Notes: generated from the sequence alone by a model not told the origin. DNA of 64,000 nucleotides from Bin5 sp965218625 (GCA_965218625.1 CBDCLG010000014.1:1-64000); one strand, 5' to 3'. Positions 9,208 to 17,660 are shown, numbered from the stretch's first letter. Translations and numbers: made by a program.

Positions 9208-9443
9208 TAATTTCCCTCCCAGGCAGACAGTTCTTCCTCCGGCAATGGGTCGAAGAAACTGCCATCAACGACGAGACGTCCCTTCAAAGCGCCGAACTGT
9301 CTCTTGCCGCGCCGCGGCAAGCAGTTCACCAGCCGGGCAACCGGCTCGCCTGCACGTGTAATCACAACCTCTTCACCGGCCTCCACCCGCGTCAGCAACT
9401 GTGGAAGCTCGCTCTGCGCTTCCTCAACGTTCACCTCACGCAT
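9207..9443 (-). CDS. Phd/YefM-type antitoxin, orphan
   Basis: This 78-residue protein has the Phd/YefM fold signature: VNVEEAQSELPQLLTRVEAGEEVVITRAG cut here as VNVEEAQSELPQLL followed by a GEEVVITR stretch. The N-terminal half binds DNA as a dimer and the C-terminal tail normally neutralises a toxin. The partner PIN toxin immediately downstream is reduced to a 17-codon stub, so the antitoxin is now an orphan that may still act as a repressor or neutralise related toxins. It is not close to the antitoxins at 11058 and 12245. Confidence 0.8.
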   Translation of the reverse strand: MREVNVEEAQSELPQLLTRVEAGEEVVITRAGEPVARLVNCLPRRGKRQFGALKGRLVVDGSFFDPLPEEELSAWEGN

Positions 9444-9583
9444 GATCAGATCACCTCGCTGGAGATGCGCTCAGAAAAATGTCCCGGCAAACATATCTTC
9501 GGTGAGTATAGAAAATCCAGTACCGCGTGTCAATACTTACCCCTAAACCTGCGGCCGGCATCTCCACAAAAACCGATGACTGG

Positions 9584-9829
9584 CTACTGTATGCTTCTCT
9601 TTATCCTGTAGACGGCCCGCGACAGCGCGGCCAGCGCGCCGGCGCGGCTGAAGGTTGGGGCCGGCGGGGGCAGGAATTCGTCGGCGTGCAGGTCCTCGAT
9701 GGCGGTGAGCGTGCGCTGCAGCCCGACTTCGGCCATCTCGCGGCCGCGGTCGTCGCCCAGGTCCAGGCCGCCGCAGACGAGAACTGCGGCCAGGAGGCGG
9801 GCGAGCGTACTCTCGCGGTCTATTGGAGG
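9584..9829 (-). pseudogene. Remnant of a phosphotransferase gene, C-terminal 80 codons
   Basis: The leftward frame ends at a TAG at 9584 and matches the last part of the intact phosphotransferase at 12662-13876 (shared stretches LLAAVLVCGGLDLGDD and AEVGLQRTL, and the FLPPPAP motif). It has no start and joins Uma2 sequence at about 9829. It is best explained by partial duplication of the neighbouring gene. Confidence 0.7.
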
Positions 9830-10100
9830 GTGTAGGGTCTGCGGGAAGGTCAGTGGAGGGCCGGCGTCGGGGAGCGTGCGGCATGGAAGAGTTCTTCTGA
9901 CTCTGCAGTTCAGAAAAGCTCTGGCAGCGCGATGCTGAAGTCTGACAGTGTAGGCGAGCGCAGCGTCTGCTCTTCTCCGAATGTGCCTGCGGCTGCAAGG
10001 CCTTTTCCACCGCGCACAAGAACGGTGATCGTTTTTGCGTCGGGATCTACGATCCAGTACTCCTGTACGCCGTGCTGCGCATACAGGTCGAGCTTGAGCG
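9820..10100. repeat. Direct repeat of the block at about 8873-9150
   Basis: The segment beginning ATTGGAGGGTG at about 9821 repeats, with scattered differences, the segment at about 8873. Both carry the Uma2 C-terminus plus about 90 bp of downstream DNA. The two copies bracket the orphan antitoxin and the phosphotransferase remnant. Confidence 0.7.
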
Positions 10101-10451
10101 TCCTGTCGTGCTCGGCAGTGGCGGGCGAGAGGATTTCGACAACCAGGTCGGGCGCGCCGCGGATGTTGTCGGCGGTGATGATGTCGGCTGGTTGATTGGA
10201 AACGAAGATCACGTCCGGCTGCACCACGTCGGTGTCGGAAAGGACTACGTCGAAGGGCGAAACATAGACCTTTCCCAAGTTGCGCGCGTAAATGAATGTG
10301 CCTATTCGGAGGTGGAGTTGCCCCAGGATATATTGATGTATCTCTTTGGGGGAGGGGACATGACCAGCTCGCCGCTGAGGAGTTCGTAGCGTTCATCATC
10401 CGACGTTTTGAGGTAGTCGGCGCAGGTGAGTTTTGTTTGTGTCTTTAGCAT
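9910..10451 (-). pseudogene. Uma2-family (DUF820) endonuclease gene with a one-base frameshift
   Basis: The gene starts at the ATG at 10451 (MLKTQTKLTCADYLKTSDDE) and ends with LPELF at 9910. Compared with the copy at 11357-11629, one C is missing in the C-run of the MSPSPK codons near 10360. The N-terminal part therefore ends early, and the rest, including DVVQPDVIFV, EILSP and YWIVDPD typical of Uma2, is read in another frame. If corrected it would be a full-length protein of about 180 residues. Uma2 proteins are putative restriction-like nucleases, often present as expanded families in Cyanobacteria and Chloroflexota; their role is not established. Confidence 0.75.
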
Positions 10452-10662
10452 GGTAGTCCCTCCAGCATAAACAAGGAAAGGGTACACCCAGTGTGTCTCA
10501 AGCGTAGCATGGATGTGGCGGACGTGGGAAGGAGTTTGGCCTTCCCTTGGGCCGGTAGGGTTGCTACGATTCGCCCATGCTATCGGCGCAGTCGAAGCCA
10601 TTGAGGGTGACTGAGAACGCTATCACCATGTCTCACCAGTCCGGCGTATTCCCGACAGTTCT

Positions 10663-11061
10663 TTACTCTCTTGCGTCCATGCTCTTTAGCGGACCCGTCC
10701 ATCTGAGAATTGCCCTGTCGGCCGTCACCAACTGATGGCCCGTCAGAGCGGTGGCGACGATTATGCGGTCGGCCGGATCCCCGTGTATATCTGGTAGCAG
10801 ACCCGCCCTGGCCGCGATACTGCCATCGACTGGGATTTCGTTCAGCCCCATGTTCAGCAGGTCCTGGCGCCAGGCGCTCAAGTCCAGGAGAAAATCAAGG
10901 CGGCCTTTCTGCACCCTCATTCCAATTTCCCAGAATGATATGGCACAGACCGCGGCCCTGTCTTCCTGCAGCGCGCGAGCAATGGCGCGGCGAGCCAGTG
11001 GCCCCAATCTGAGATCACCTTGCTCTTGCCATATCAGGAAGTGTGTATCGAGGAGTATCAA
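10663..11061 (-). CDS. VapC-type PIN-domain toxin (module 1)
   Basis: The 132-residue protein begins MILLDTHFLIW, where the Asp is the first acidic residue of the PIN ribonuclease site. It also has SFWEIG in the middle, and DPADRIIVATA followed by LVTADRAIL near the C-terminus, the other acidic positions. PIN toxins cleave RNA, often tRNA or rRNA, when free of antitoxin. The ATG overlaps the antitoxin stop by 4 bp (11058-11061), so the pair is translationally coupled. A close paralogue lies at 11850. Confidence 0.88.
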   Translation of the reverse strand: MILLDTHFLIWQEQGDLRLGPLARRAIARALQEDRAAVCAISFWEIGMRVQKGRLDFLLDLSAWRQDLLNMGLNEIPVDGSIAARAGLLPDIHGDPADRIIVATALTGHQLVTADRAILRWTGPLKSMDARE

Positions 11062-11339
11062 TACAGATCCTCCTCAGTGTCTCCCGTTGTGTCGAACCAT
11101 TCTGCCGGCATCGGCTCTACGATGTCACCAAGGATAAGGATATTCTCCCGATTGCGGCCGAAGGCCATTTCTGTAGTCTCCCGGTACGGCAGCAGCCGCG
11201 ACACCGGGCGGCCGTTCTTCGTGATCACGATCTCTTCACCGCTCTCAGCCACCTCGTCCATCAGCTTCAGACACTTCGCCTTGAACTCGGACGCCTTGAT
11301 GGTTCGCGGACCTGTCGCTTTCTTGTCTTTGCTCGGCAT
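11058..11339 (-). CDS. Phd/YefM-type antitoxin (module 1)
   Basis: This 93-residue antitoxin pairs with the PIN toxin at 10663. The start at 11339 (MPSKDKKATGPRTIKASEF) is chosen because GGGGAGGAG lies 4 bp upstream; an upstream in-frame GTG at 11369 would sit in the promoter. The fold is shown by KASEFKAKCLKLMDEV and EEIVITKNGRPVSRL. The acidic C-terminus should bind the toxin. An extended -10 and a dyad at 11353-11378 lie immediately upstream and are shared with module 2, which suggests autoregulation by the complex. Confidence 0.87.
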   Translation of the reverse strand: MPSKDKKATGPRTIKASEFKAKCLKLMDEVAESGEEIVITKNGRPVSRLLPYRETTEMAFGRNRENILILGDIVEPMPAEWFDTTGDTEEDLY

Positions 11340-11352
11340 AATCTCCTCCCCT

Positions 11353-11378
11353 TGTGTCATCCTGACCACATTATAGCA
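11353..11378 (-). promoter_or_regulatory. Promoter and operator of toxin-antitoxin module 1
   Basis: Reading leftward, TGCTATAAT forms an extended -10 (11370-11378), followed at 11353-11370 by an imperfect dyad (TGTGTCAT..TGACCACA on the + strand). The same arrangement occurs at 12540-12565. The dyad overlaps the likely transcription start, the usual position of an antitoxin operator. Confidence 0.6.
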
Positions 11379-11629
11379 ACGAAGATCACGTCCGGCTGCA
11401 CCACGTCGGTGTCGGAGAGGACTACGTCGAAGGGCGCAACATAGACCTTTCCCAAGTTGCGTTCGTAAATGAATGTACCTAATCGAAGGTAGAGTTGCCC
11501 CAGGATATATTGGTGCATCTCTTTGGGGGAGGGGGACATGACCAACTCTCCGCTGAGGAGTTCGTGGCGTTCATCATCCGACGTTTTGAGGTAGTCGGCG
11601 CAGGTGTATTTTGTCTGTGTCTTTAGCAT
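11357..11629 (-). pseudogene. Uma2-family gene truncated at its 3' end
   Basis: The frame starts at 11629 (MLKTQTKYTCADYLKTSDDE) and matches the N-terminal half of the Uma2 gene at 9910-10451, without its frameshift. It then diverges after DVVQPDVIFV and runs a few codons into the module 1 promoter before stopping. The PD-(D/E)xK active-site half is missing, so the product should be inactive. The junction at about 11378 is where module 1 has been joined to this gene. Confidence 0.7.
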
Positions 11630-11849
11630 GGTTTTCCCTCCAGCAGAAACGGAGAGAGCGCACTTAGTGTGTCCCGAGTGTAAATGGATGCGACGGATGC
11701 GGAGATGGGGCTGGCGTCACCTTGGATCGGCAAGGTTGCTACACTCCTTTGAGTGTGTCGGTGTGCTCAAACGCTTGAGGGTGACTGCAAATGCCTCTGC
11801 ATTGTTATCGTCGTATTTTGCAACTCTCCGGCTTATTCCTCTGCAATTC

Positions 11850-12248
11850 TTACTTCCTTGCATCCAACCGGTTCAATGGGCCCGGCCATCCAAGAATTTT
11901 TCCGTCAGCCGTCACTAGCTGGTGACCACCCAGCGCGGTGGCGACGATTATACGGTCGGCTGGGTCCCCGTGAAAGTCAGCCAAGTTCACCGATCGGATG
12001 CCAATTTCGCCGTTCACCGCGATCTCGGCAAGCCCCTCCTCCATGAGTGACTTTCTCCAATCTCCGATATCCTGCAGCAAGTTGAGACGGTTTTTGTCGT
12101 GCAGCATCGCCACCTCCCAGAATGATATGGCAGACACTGCAACATCGCCGGAAGTCCAAGAATGCTCAATGACGCTGCCGGCGTGGCTGCCGAGCCGGCT
12201 GTTGCCAGAACGCAACCAGATTAGGACTTGCTTATCAAGCAAAATCAT
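11850..12248 (-). CDS. VapC-type PIN-domain toxin (module 2)
   Basis: This 132-residue paralogue of the toxin at 10663 has the same length and the same SFWE and DPADRIIVATALGGHQLVTA blocks. The N-terminus reads MILLDKQVLIW: the position after LLD is Lys-Gln instead of the more usual Thr-His/Asn, although the first Asp is kept. The ATG overlaps the antitoxin stop by 4 bp (12245-12248), which fixes the start; longer in-frame starts would lie inside the antitoxin gene. A ribonuclease role is inferred from the family. Confidence 0.85.
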   Translation of the reverse strand: MILLDKQVLIWLRSGNSRLGSHAGSVIEHSWTSGDVAVSAISFWEVAMLHDKNRLNLLQDIGDWRKSLMEEGLAEIAVNGEIGIRSVNLADFHGDPADRIIVATALGGHQLVTADGKILGWPGPLNRLDARK

Positions 12249-12526
12249 TGCGGATCGTCCCAGTTCCGGCCCGTTTCCGCGTCCCACTCAACATCAACCG
12301 GTTCGCTGATGTCGCCGACGATCTGAATAATGTCGCGATCTCGACCAAATGGACTGTGTGGTTTCTCCCGGTACGGCAGCAGGCGGGACACCGGGCGGCC
12401 GTTCTTCGTGATCACGATCTCTTCACCGCTCTCCGCCACCTCGTCCATCAGCTTCAGACACTTCGTCTTGAACTCGGACGCCTTGATGGTTCGCGGACCT
12501 GCCGCTTTCTTGTCTTTGCTCGGCAT
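12245..12526 (-). CDS. Phd/YefM-type antitoxin (module 2)
   Basis: The 93-residue protein starts at 12526 after a GGGGAGGAG ribosome site. It is nearly identical over its first 60 residues to the module 1 antitoxin, then differs in the C-terminal third, the part that should contact the toxin. This is the pattern expected for duplicated modules that keep a common DNA site while insulating toxin specificity. It is translationally coupled to the toxin at 11850. Confidence 0.87.
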   Translation of the reverse strand: MPSKDKKAAGPRTIKASEFKTKCLKLMDEVAESGEEIVITKNGRPVSRLLPYREKPHSPFGRDRDIIQIVGDISEPVDVEWDAETGRNWDDPQ

Positions 12527-12539
12527 AATCTCCTCCCCT

Positions 12540-12565
12540 TGTGTCATGATGACCACAGTATAGCA
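12540..12565 (-). promoter_or_regulatory. Promoter and operator of toxin-antitoxin module 2
   Basis: Leftward TGCTATACT (extended -10, 12557-12565) is followed by the dyad TGTGTCATGATGACCACA on the + strand (12540-12557), which contains the perfect 11-bp palindrome GTCATGATGAC. Module 1 has the same site with two changes. Confidence 0.6.
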
Positions 12566-12661
12566 TGGTTATGACCATGGTCACCGGGCCCCAGTGGTCG
12601 GCGGAATGGAGATCCGGGCGCTGGCTCTGTTCGCGGCGCGATTGCGGAACAGGCAGATCGC

Positions 12662-13876
12662 TTATTGCCGCAGCCTTCGGAGCAGCCCGTACGTCCCGCG
12701 CGAGAAGGCGGCGAAGGCGCCGGCGCGGCTGAAGCGCGGGGCCGGCGGGGGCAGGAATTCGGCGGCGTCGAGGTCTTCAATGGCGGCGAGCGTGCGCTGC
12801 AGCCCGACTTCGGCCATCGCGCGGCCGCGGTCGTCGCCCAGGTCCAGGCCGCCGCAGACGAGGACCGCGGCCAGCAGCCGGCCCAGCGCGCTCTCGCGGT
12901 AGAGGCGCCAGCACTGATCGAGCGTGAACTCCTCAACCCCCATTTTGTGGATGATCTCGGTGTACTCTGCGAGGGCCTCGCGCTCGACGCGGCGGCGGAC
13001 TTCGGTCGTCACACTGCTGCCCAGGAAGTAGGCCGCGTCGTAGAGGGGCGTGCTCAGCCCGCTGACCTGCCAGTCGATCAGCGCGACCTCTTCCTGCCCT
13101 GCGCGGGCAGCCGCGTCTTCAGCTGCTCCAGGTTGCGCGGGGAAGAGGATGTTGTCCAACCGGAAGTCACCGTGGACCAGCGTTATGGGTCCGGCTGCGA
13201 CTGCGCCGATGTGGGCGGCGATACGGTGACCGTAGGCTTCGGCCAGGCCGCGCATCGCCGGCGAAAAGAGGCTGCCAAACCGTTCGAGCGCCGGCGCCAG
13301 GTGCGCCAGATAGGCCAGTTGCAGCGCTGCTCTGCGCCTGGCCGCCAGCACATCGTAGATGCGATTCAGCGGGGGCTGATCGCCCCGGTTCCAGAAGGTC
13401 CCGTGCAGCCTGGCAAGCGTGCGCAGCGCGCGCCTGGCCTGCGCAATGCTGGCGCCTTCGAGCTGGCTCACCGTCTGCATCTCGTTCAGGTCTTCGAGGA
13501 CGAGCACAAAACGGTTGCTGCTGCCTTCAAAGTCGCCGTACAGGAGCGCGGGCGACCGCACCGGCGACAGGCGCGAGACCAGGGTGTAGTAGTCGTACTC
13601 GCGCCTGAACATCTGCAGGCGCCTGCTCATGCGCAGATTGTCGGCGTTCGTGCCGGGCAGTTTGACGATGACGGTTGGGGGGATGCCGGCGGCGGGCTGC
13701 TGGCAGGTGAGATGGCAGCGCAGGACCGTGCCCAAGACGCCCGCACGCGCGTCGATCTCTTCGAGGATGATCTCCTTGATCGGGGCAAGTTCGGAAGCGC
13801 GGCCCGCGCCCAGCGCCTGCTGCATCCACCGGGCTGTTATGTCGTCCGCGCTGCGGGGAATCGGCGGCCTCGTCAT
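12662..13876 (-). CDS. Aminoglycoside-phosphotransferase-like kinase
   Basis: The 404-residue cytoplasmic protein has the APH/choline-kinase-like fold: a beta-strand Lys in VIVKLPG (about residue 72), the hinge LVLEDLN (125-131), the catalytic loop HGDFRLDN (235-242) and the metal-binding LIDWQ (266-270). Its length and the FxREYxYY segment resemble the family often annotated as acyl-CoA-linked or ecdysteroid-kinase-like phosphotransferases rather than true aminoglycoside resistance enzymes. The substrate is unknown. A partial copy of its 3' end lies at 9584-9829. It is not obviously in an operon. Confidence 0.85.
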   Translation of the reverse strand: MTRPPIPRSADDITARWMQQALGAGRASELAPIKEIILEEIDARAGVLGTVLRCHLTCQQPAAGIPPTVIVKLPGTNADNLRMSRRLQMFRREYDYYTLVSRLSPVRSPALLYGDFEGSSNRFVLVLEDLNEMQTVSQLEGASIAQARRALRTLARLHGTFWNRGDQPPLNRIYDVLAARRRAALQLAYLAHLAPALERFGSLFSPAMRGLAEAYGHRIAAHIGAVAAGPITLVHGDFRLDNILFPAQPGAAEDAAARAGQEEVALIDWQVSGLSTPLYDAAYFLGSSVTTEVRRRVEREALAEYTEIIHKMGVEEFTLDQCWRLYRESALGRLLAAVLVCGGLDLGDDRGRAMAEVGLQRTLAAIEDLDAAEFLPPPAPRFSRAGAFAAFSRGTYGLLRRLRQ

Positions 13877-13988
13877 GGCGTTGAACTGTCTCCGAATTCA
13901 ACGCATGTCGCCATGCGGCTGTGATCGATGCGTTGGGGCGCCGGCGCGGCTGTCTTGCGGCCGCTCTACCCGGTCCGAGCGGCGCAGA

Positions 13989-14499
13989 TCATGACGCCGG
14001 ACCGGAGAGCGACGGGGCGGGTCCCCGTTGGGTGCGTTCGTAGGCCTCGTCGGCGGGCAGGTTGGGCTTGGCCAAGGCTGCGTTTGAGAGCCGGTCGCAG
14101 CGCTCGTTTTCGGGGATGCCGGCGTGCCCTTTCACCCAATGATAGCTCATCTCGTGCCCGTCGCAGAGGTCGAGGAGCCTGCCCCACAGATCGGGGCTGA
14201 CAGCGGGCTGTCCTCGCTTGCGGCGGCGCCAGCCGTTTGCCCGCCATCTGCGCGCCCAGCCTTTGGTCAGCGCGTCAAGAACGTATTTTGAGTCGCTGTA
14301 GAGTTCGACGCTGCATCTTTCCTTCAGAGCCTCCAGCCCCTATGATCACGGCCATAAGCTCCATGCGGTTGTTGGTCGTCCTGCGATAGCCGCCGGAAAG
14401 TTCCCTGCGGCGTTTGTCGTAGAGCAGCACGACCCCGTAGCCACCGGGTCCGGGGTTTCCGCTGCAGGCGCCGTCGGTGTAGATCGTAACTTTTTTCAT
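13989..14499 (-). pseudogene. rnhA: Ribonuclease HI gene with a one-base frameshift
   Basis: The gene starts at 14499 (MKKVTIYTDGACSGNPGPGG) and has the DG, ELMAV and, in the next frame, SDSKYVLDAL and WVKGHAG motifs of RNase HI, including the catalytic Asp-Glu-Asp-Asp positions. Between ELMAVI and LEALKERC the reading frame shifts, consistent with one extra G in a GGGG run near 14342. Corrected, the protein would have about 169 residues, close to the usual 150-160. RNase HI removes RNA from RNA-DNA hybrids. It may be a real pseudogene, but a sequencing indel is equally likely. Confidence 0.8.
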
Positions 14500-14632
14500 T
14501 GCGGTCCGGGTTGGGAGGGATAGCGAAGGCCAGGCCTGTCCGGCGGCTGAAGGGTCAGCGGATTGCTGGATCAAAGCATTGCTGGGTCAGCGCATTGCCG
14601 GCCGCCGGACAGGTGATCGGTGTGTCGGGCGA

Positions 14633-15964
14633 TCAATGCCCCGATTCACCATGATGGTCGTGCAGGTGGAAGTAGACGATGGGCAGGCTTTCAAGGTCCG
14701 TAATCGCGGCATCGGTATGATGCACGATATGAAGGTGGCCGCTGCCGCAGTCGCCGAACTGGTCGCACGTGAGCGCGCCGATCATCCCTTCGAAGTCGTG
14801 GGTAGCGGTCAACGCGGCGCGCAGCCGGGCCCGGTCGATGTAGAGGGAATCGCCGCTGACAACCGCCACCTCCTCGATGGCGCGCAGGAGGATGGTTGCG
14901 GCGTCGTAGGCGTGCGCCAGGTAGGCCGACGTCGGCGACTCATTGTAGATCTCTTCATAGGCCGTGTGGAGGTCAAGCCCGCTCTTGCCGGTTGCCTGGT
15001 TGACGTTGTGTTCGAAGTGCAGCTCCGGGGAGGAGAGGTAGATCCCTTCCGACTCCGGCAAGTTCAGCACGGAGAAGTCCAGCAGCGCGGCGCCGCCGAT
15101 GACCGTCATCTCCTCAAGGTCGGCGACCTGGCCGACCTGCTGGAGCACGTGGGCGGCTTCGGCGGGGAAGAGGGGCAGAAAGAGGCCGTCGGGGCTGGCG
15201 GCGGCGAGCTCGGTCAGGACGGGGCGCATGTCGGTGTCGCCCTTGTTGACGGTGGCCACCGCCACGCTTCCGCCGTGCTCTGCAAAGGCGGTGGCGAACG
15301 CGCCGGCCAGGCCGGATGTATAGGGGTCGCCGTCGTGGATGACGGCCAAGCTGCGCAGGCCGAGGTCGTCGTAGGCGAATTCGGCGACCGCCTCCGCCTC
15401 ATGGAGGTCATTGTTCGAAGTGCGGAAGTAGCCGGGGTGGTAGTCGGGGCCGGCGTTGCCGCGCAGGTCGGAGGTGAGCGCAGGGGCGGTATTGGTGGGC
15501 GAGACCATCACGAGACCGGCTTCGCTGAGGATGGGGGAGGCGGCCACGGCCGCGGCCGAGCACGAGGTACCGATCACGCCGACCACGCGCCGGTCGCCGG
15601 TGACGGTGTCTGCGGCTGCTGCGCCCCCTTCGGGCGTGCAGAGCGAGTCCAGGCCGGCGCCCAGATTGACGTTGTGCCCCTTGATCGGGCCGTAGTCGGC
15701 CACCGCCATCGTCGCCGCACGCTGCATCGAGGAGCCAAGGTCCCCAACGCTCGTCAGCACGGCCATAGAGCGGATGTGGATATCCTCGCCCGGGCCGACG
15801 ACGACCGTTCCGAGCGGGCCGACCAGGTATTGTCGTTGGTCGAATGTTTGTGCGGCGCCGGCGTCGGACGCGGCCGGCGGCACACATGCGCCGGACAGGA
15901 GAAGCGGGAGAAGGAGGCTGAGCCACAGCGTCAGCGGGAGGTGGAAGCGGCGTATCTTCGGCAT
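14633..15964 (-). CDS. Amino-acid-type ABC transporter substrate-binding lipoprotein
   Basis: This 443-residue protein has a signal peptide ending in a lipobox (LLSGAC, Cys 27) and the type I periplasmic-binding fold of the LivJ/branched-chain family: VGVIGTSCSAAA, GLVMVSPTNTAPALT, YFRTSNND, and AVIHDGDPYTSGLA. It would be anchored on the outer face of the membrane and deliver a small ligand to a permease or sensor. No permease or ATPase gene is nearby. The C-terminus is unusually His-rich (HLHIVHH and FHLHDHHGESGH), which the paralogue at 16010 lacks in its tail. The ligand is unknown. Confidence 0.87.
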   Translation of the reverse strand: MPKIRRFHLPLTLWLSLLLPLLLSGACVPPAASDAGAAQTFDQRQYLVGPLGTVVVGPGEDIHIRSMAVLTSVGDLGSSMQRAATMAVADYGPIKGHNVNLGAGLDSLCTPEGGAAAADTVTGDRRVVGVIGTSCSAAAVAASPILSEAGLVMVSPTNTAPALTSDLRGNAGPDYHPGYFRTSNNDLHEAEAVAEFAYDDLGLRSLAVIHDGDPYTSGLAGAFATAFAEHGGSVAVATVNKGDTDMRPVLTELAAASPDGLFLPLFPAEAAHVLQQVGQVADLEEMTVIGGAALLDFSVLNLPESEGIYLSSPELHFEHNVNQATGKSGLDLHTAYEEIYNESPTSAYLAHAYDAATILLRAIEEVAVVSGDSLYIDRARLRAALTATHDFEGMIGALTCDQFGDCGSGHLHIVHHTDAAITDLESLPIVYFHLHDHHGESGH

Positions 15965-16009
15965 GGCAGTTGTTCCCCGGTTTTGCTGGAAGTCGATTAA
16001 TTGGTGCGC

Positions 16010-17275
16010 TCAGGGCGCGTAGCGGTAGACGACGGGCAGGCCCTCAACGTCGGGCATGCTCGAATCGGTATGGTGTGTAATCTGGACGCGGCCGGTGCCG
16101 CAGTCGCCGAACTCGTCACACGAGAGGGTACCGATGATGCCGCTGAAGCCGCTGGCGCCTGTCACGGCCGCGCGCAGCTTGGCCCGGTCGATGTAGAGGG
16201 TATCGCCCTGCGCGACCGCGACCTCCTCGATGGCGCGCAGGAGGATGGTGGTTGCGTCGTAGGCGTGGGCCAGATAGGCGGAGGTGGGGCCCTCGTTGTA
16301 CTGCTCCTGGTAGGCGGCGACCAGCTCCTCGCCGCTGCGGCCGGTCGCCGCGTTGACGTTGGCGCCGAAGTCCAGCTGCGGGCCGGCGAAGTAGATGCCT
16401 TCGGATTCCGGGATGGCGAGGAAATCGGAGACCAGGAGGCCGCCGCTGCCGATGCGCGCCAGCCCGGCCAGCGCGTCGACCTGTTGACTCTGCTGGAGGA
16501 TGTACTCGGCCTCTTCGGGGAAGATCGGTATGAAGAGGCCGTCCGGGTTGCCTTCGGCGAGCTGGGTAAGGACGGGGAGCATGTCGGTGTCGCCCTTGTT
16601 GATGGCGGCGACGGTGACCGAGCCGCCCAGCTCTTCAAAGGCGGCGGTGAAGGCGTTGACGAGGCCGAGCGTGTAGGGGTCGCCGTCATGGATGGCGGCC
16701 ATGTTGCGCAGCCCAAGCTCGTTGTAGACGAAATCGGCGACGGCCTGGGCCTGGTAGAGGTCGTTGCTGGCGGTGCGGTGGTAGCCGGCGTGATGGTTGG
16801 AGCCGGAATTGCCGCGCAGGTCGGAGGTCAGCGAGGGCGAGGTGGTGGAGGGTGCGACCATCACCAGGCCGGCCTGGCTGAGGATGGGTGAAGCGGCCGC
16901 CGCGGCAACGGAGCAGGAGGCGCCGATGACGCCGACGACGCGCGCGTCGCCGGTGACCGTTTCGGCCGCGGCCGCGCCGCCGTGGGCCGAGCAGAGCGAA
17001 TCGATGCCGGCGCCCATGGTGACGTTGTGTCCCTTGATCGGGCCGTAGTCGGCCAGCGCCAGCGCGACGCCGCGCTGGCTGGGAACGCCGAGGTCGCCGA
17101 CGCTGGTGAGCGCGCCGAGCGAGCGGATGTGGATATCGTCTCCAGGGCCGACGACAACGGTCCCGAGAGCGGCGGTCTCGAAGTCGGCCGGCACGCAGGC
17201 GGCGGGCAGGACGAGCAGCGCAAGCAGAAGGGCGCACAGGTTCAGGGGGCGACGGAAGCGGTGTCTGGTTGTCAT
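16010..17275 (-). CDS. Amino-acid-type ABC transporter substrate-binding lipoprotein, paralogue
   Basis: The 421-residue protein is a tandem paralogue of the lipoprotein at 14633. The start at 17275 is chosen because AAGGAG lies 9 bp upstream and it places a lipobox (LPAAC, Cys 27) correctly; the open frame extends 80 codons further upstream without signal-peptide features. Shared blocks include VVVGPG-DIHIRS, VVGVIGASCS and YIDRAKLRAA. A good promoter lies at 17414-17443, giving a leader of about 130 nt. The 45-bp gap to the next gene suggests the two are co-transcribed. The ligand is unknown. Confidence 0.87.
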   Translation of the reverse strand: MTTRHRFRRPLNLCALLLALLVLPAACVPADFETAALGTVVVGPGDDIHIRSLGALTSVGDLGVPSQRGVALALADYGPIKGHNVTMGAGIDSLCSAHGGAAAAETVTGDARVVGVIGASCSVAAAAASPILSQAGLVMVAPSTTSPSLTSDLRGNSGSNHHAGYHRTASNDLYQAQAVADFVYNELGLRNMAAIHDGDPYTLGLVNAFTAAFEELGGSVTVAAINKGDTDMLPVLTQLAEGNPDGLFIPIFPEEAEYILQQSQQVDALAGLARIGSGGLLVSDFLAIPESEGIYFAGPQLDFGANVNAATGRSGEELVAAYQEQYNEGPTSAYLAHAYDATTILLRAIEEVAVAQGDTLYIDRAKLRAAVTGASGFSGIIGTLSCDEFGDCGTGRVQITHHTDSSMPDVEGLPVVYRYAP

Positions 17276-17413
17276 GGCTGATTGCTCCTTGGGTCTGGCT
17301 GTTGCCATGGTGTCCATCGTCGAGATCGAAGCCGTTGAATGGGAGGACAAAAAGTGTCTTCGGAGGGGGTTAGCGCAAACGCCAGGCAAACCGCCACTGG
17401 CCTGGACAGGTTC

Positions 17414-17443
17414 ATTATAGCCATTTGTTGCGCCCGATGACAA
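17414..17443 (-). promoter_or_regulatory. Sigma-70-type promoter for the binding-protein pair
   Basis: Leftward TTGTCA (17438-17443) and a perfect TATAAT (17414-17419) are separated by 18 bp, about 140 bp upstream of the start at 17275. Confidence 0.6.
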
Positions 17444-17660
17444 CAGTGCGCGTCGAACAGAGTGACTTTGCGGCTTCTTCAGGTCGGATGCGTCGGGTCC
17501 GGGCCCGGCGGGCACTTTTCCCCCGGGCGATTTTCGGCTCGGGCTCGGCTCCTGCAGGCAGGCCCAATAGAAACAGCCCGAATCAGGGGCTGCCGAAGCT
17601 GCTCTTGGGCGCCGCGATTGATCTAACCATGCGCGCGGGCCCGCCCGGTCGAGGGCGGGG

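Noticed and set aside
12665..13924. Long + strand frame (419 codons) opposite the phosphotransferase
   Set aside because: It is the antisense of a gene with clear kinase motifs; long shadow frames are expected in GC-rich DNA and no family is recognisable.
14579..16891. Two long + strand frames opposite the binding lipoproteins
   Set aside because: Both mirror genes with lipoboxes and binding-protein motifs; their translations are Val/Gly/Asp-rich shadows.
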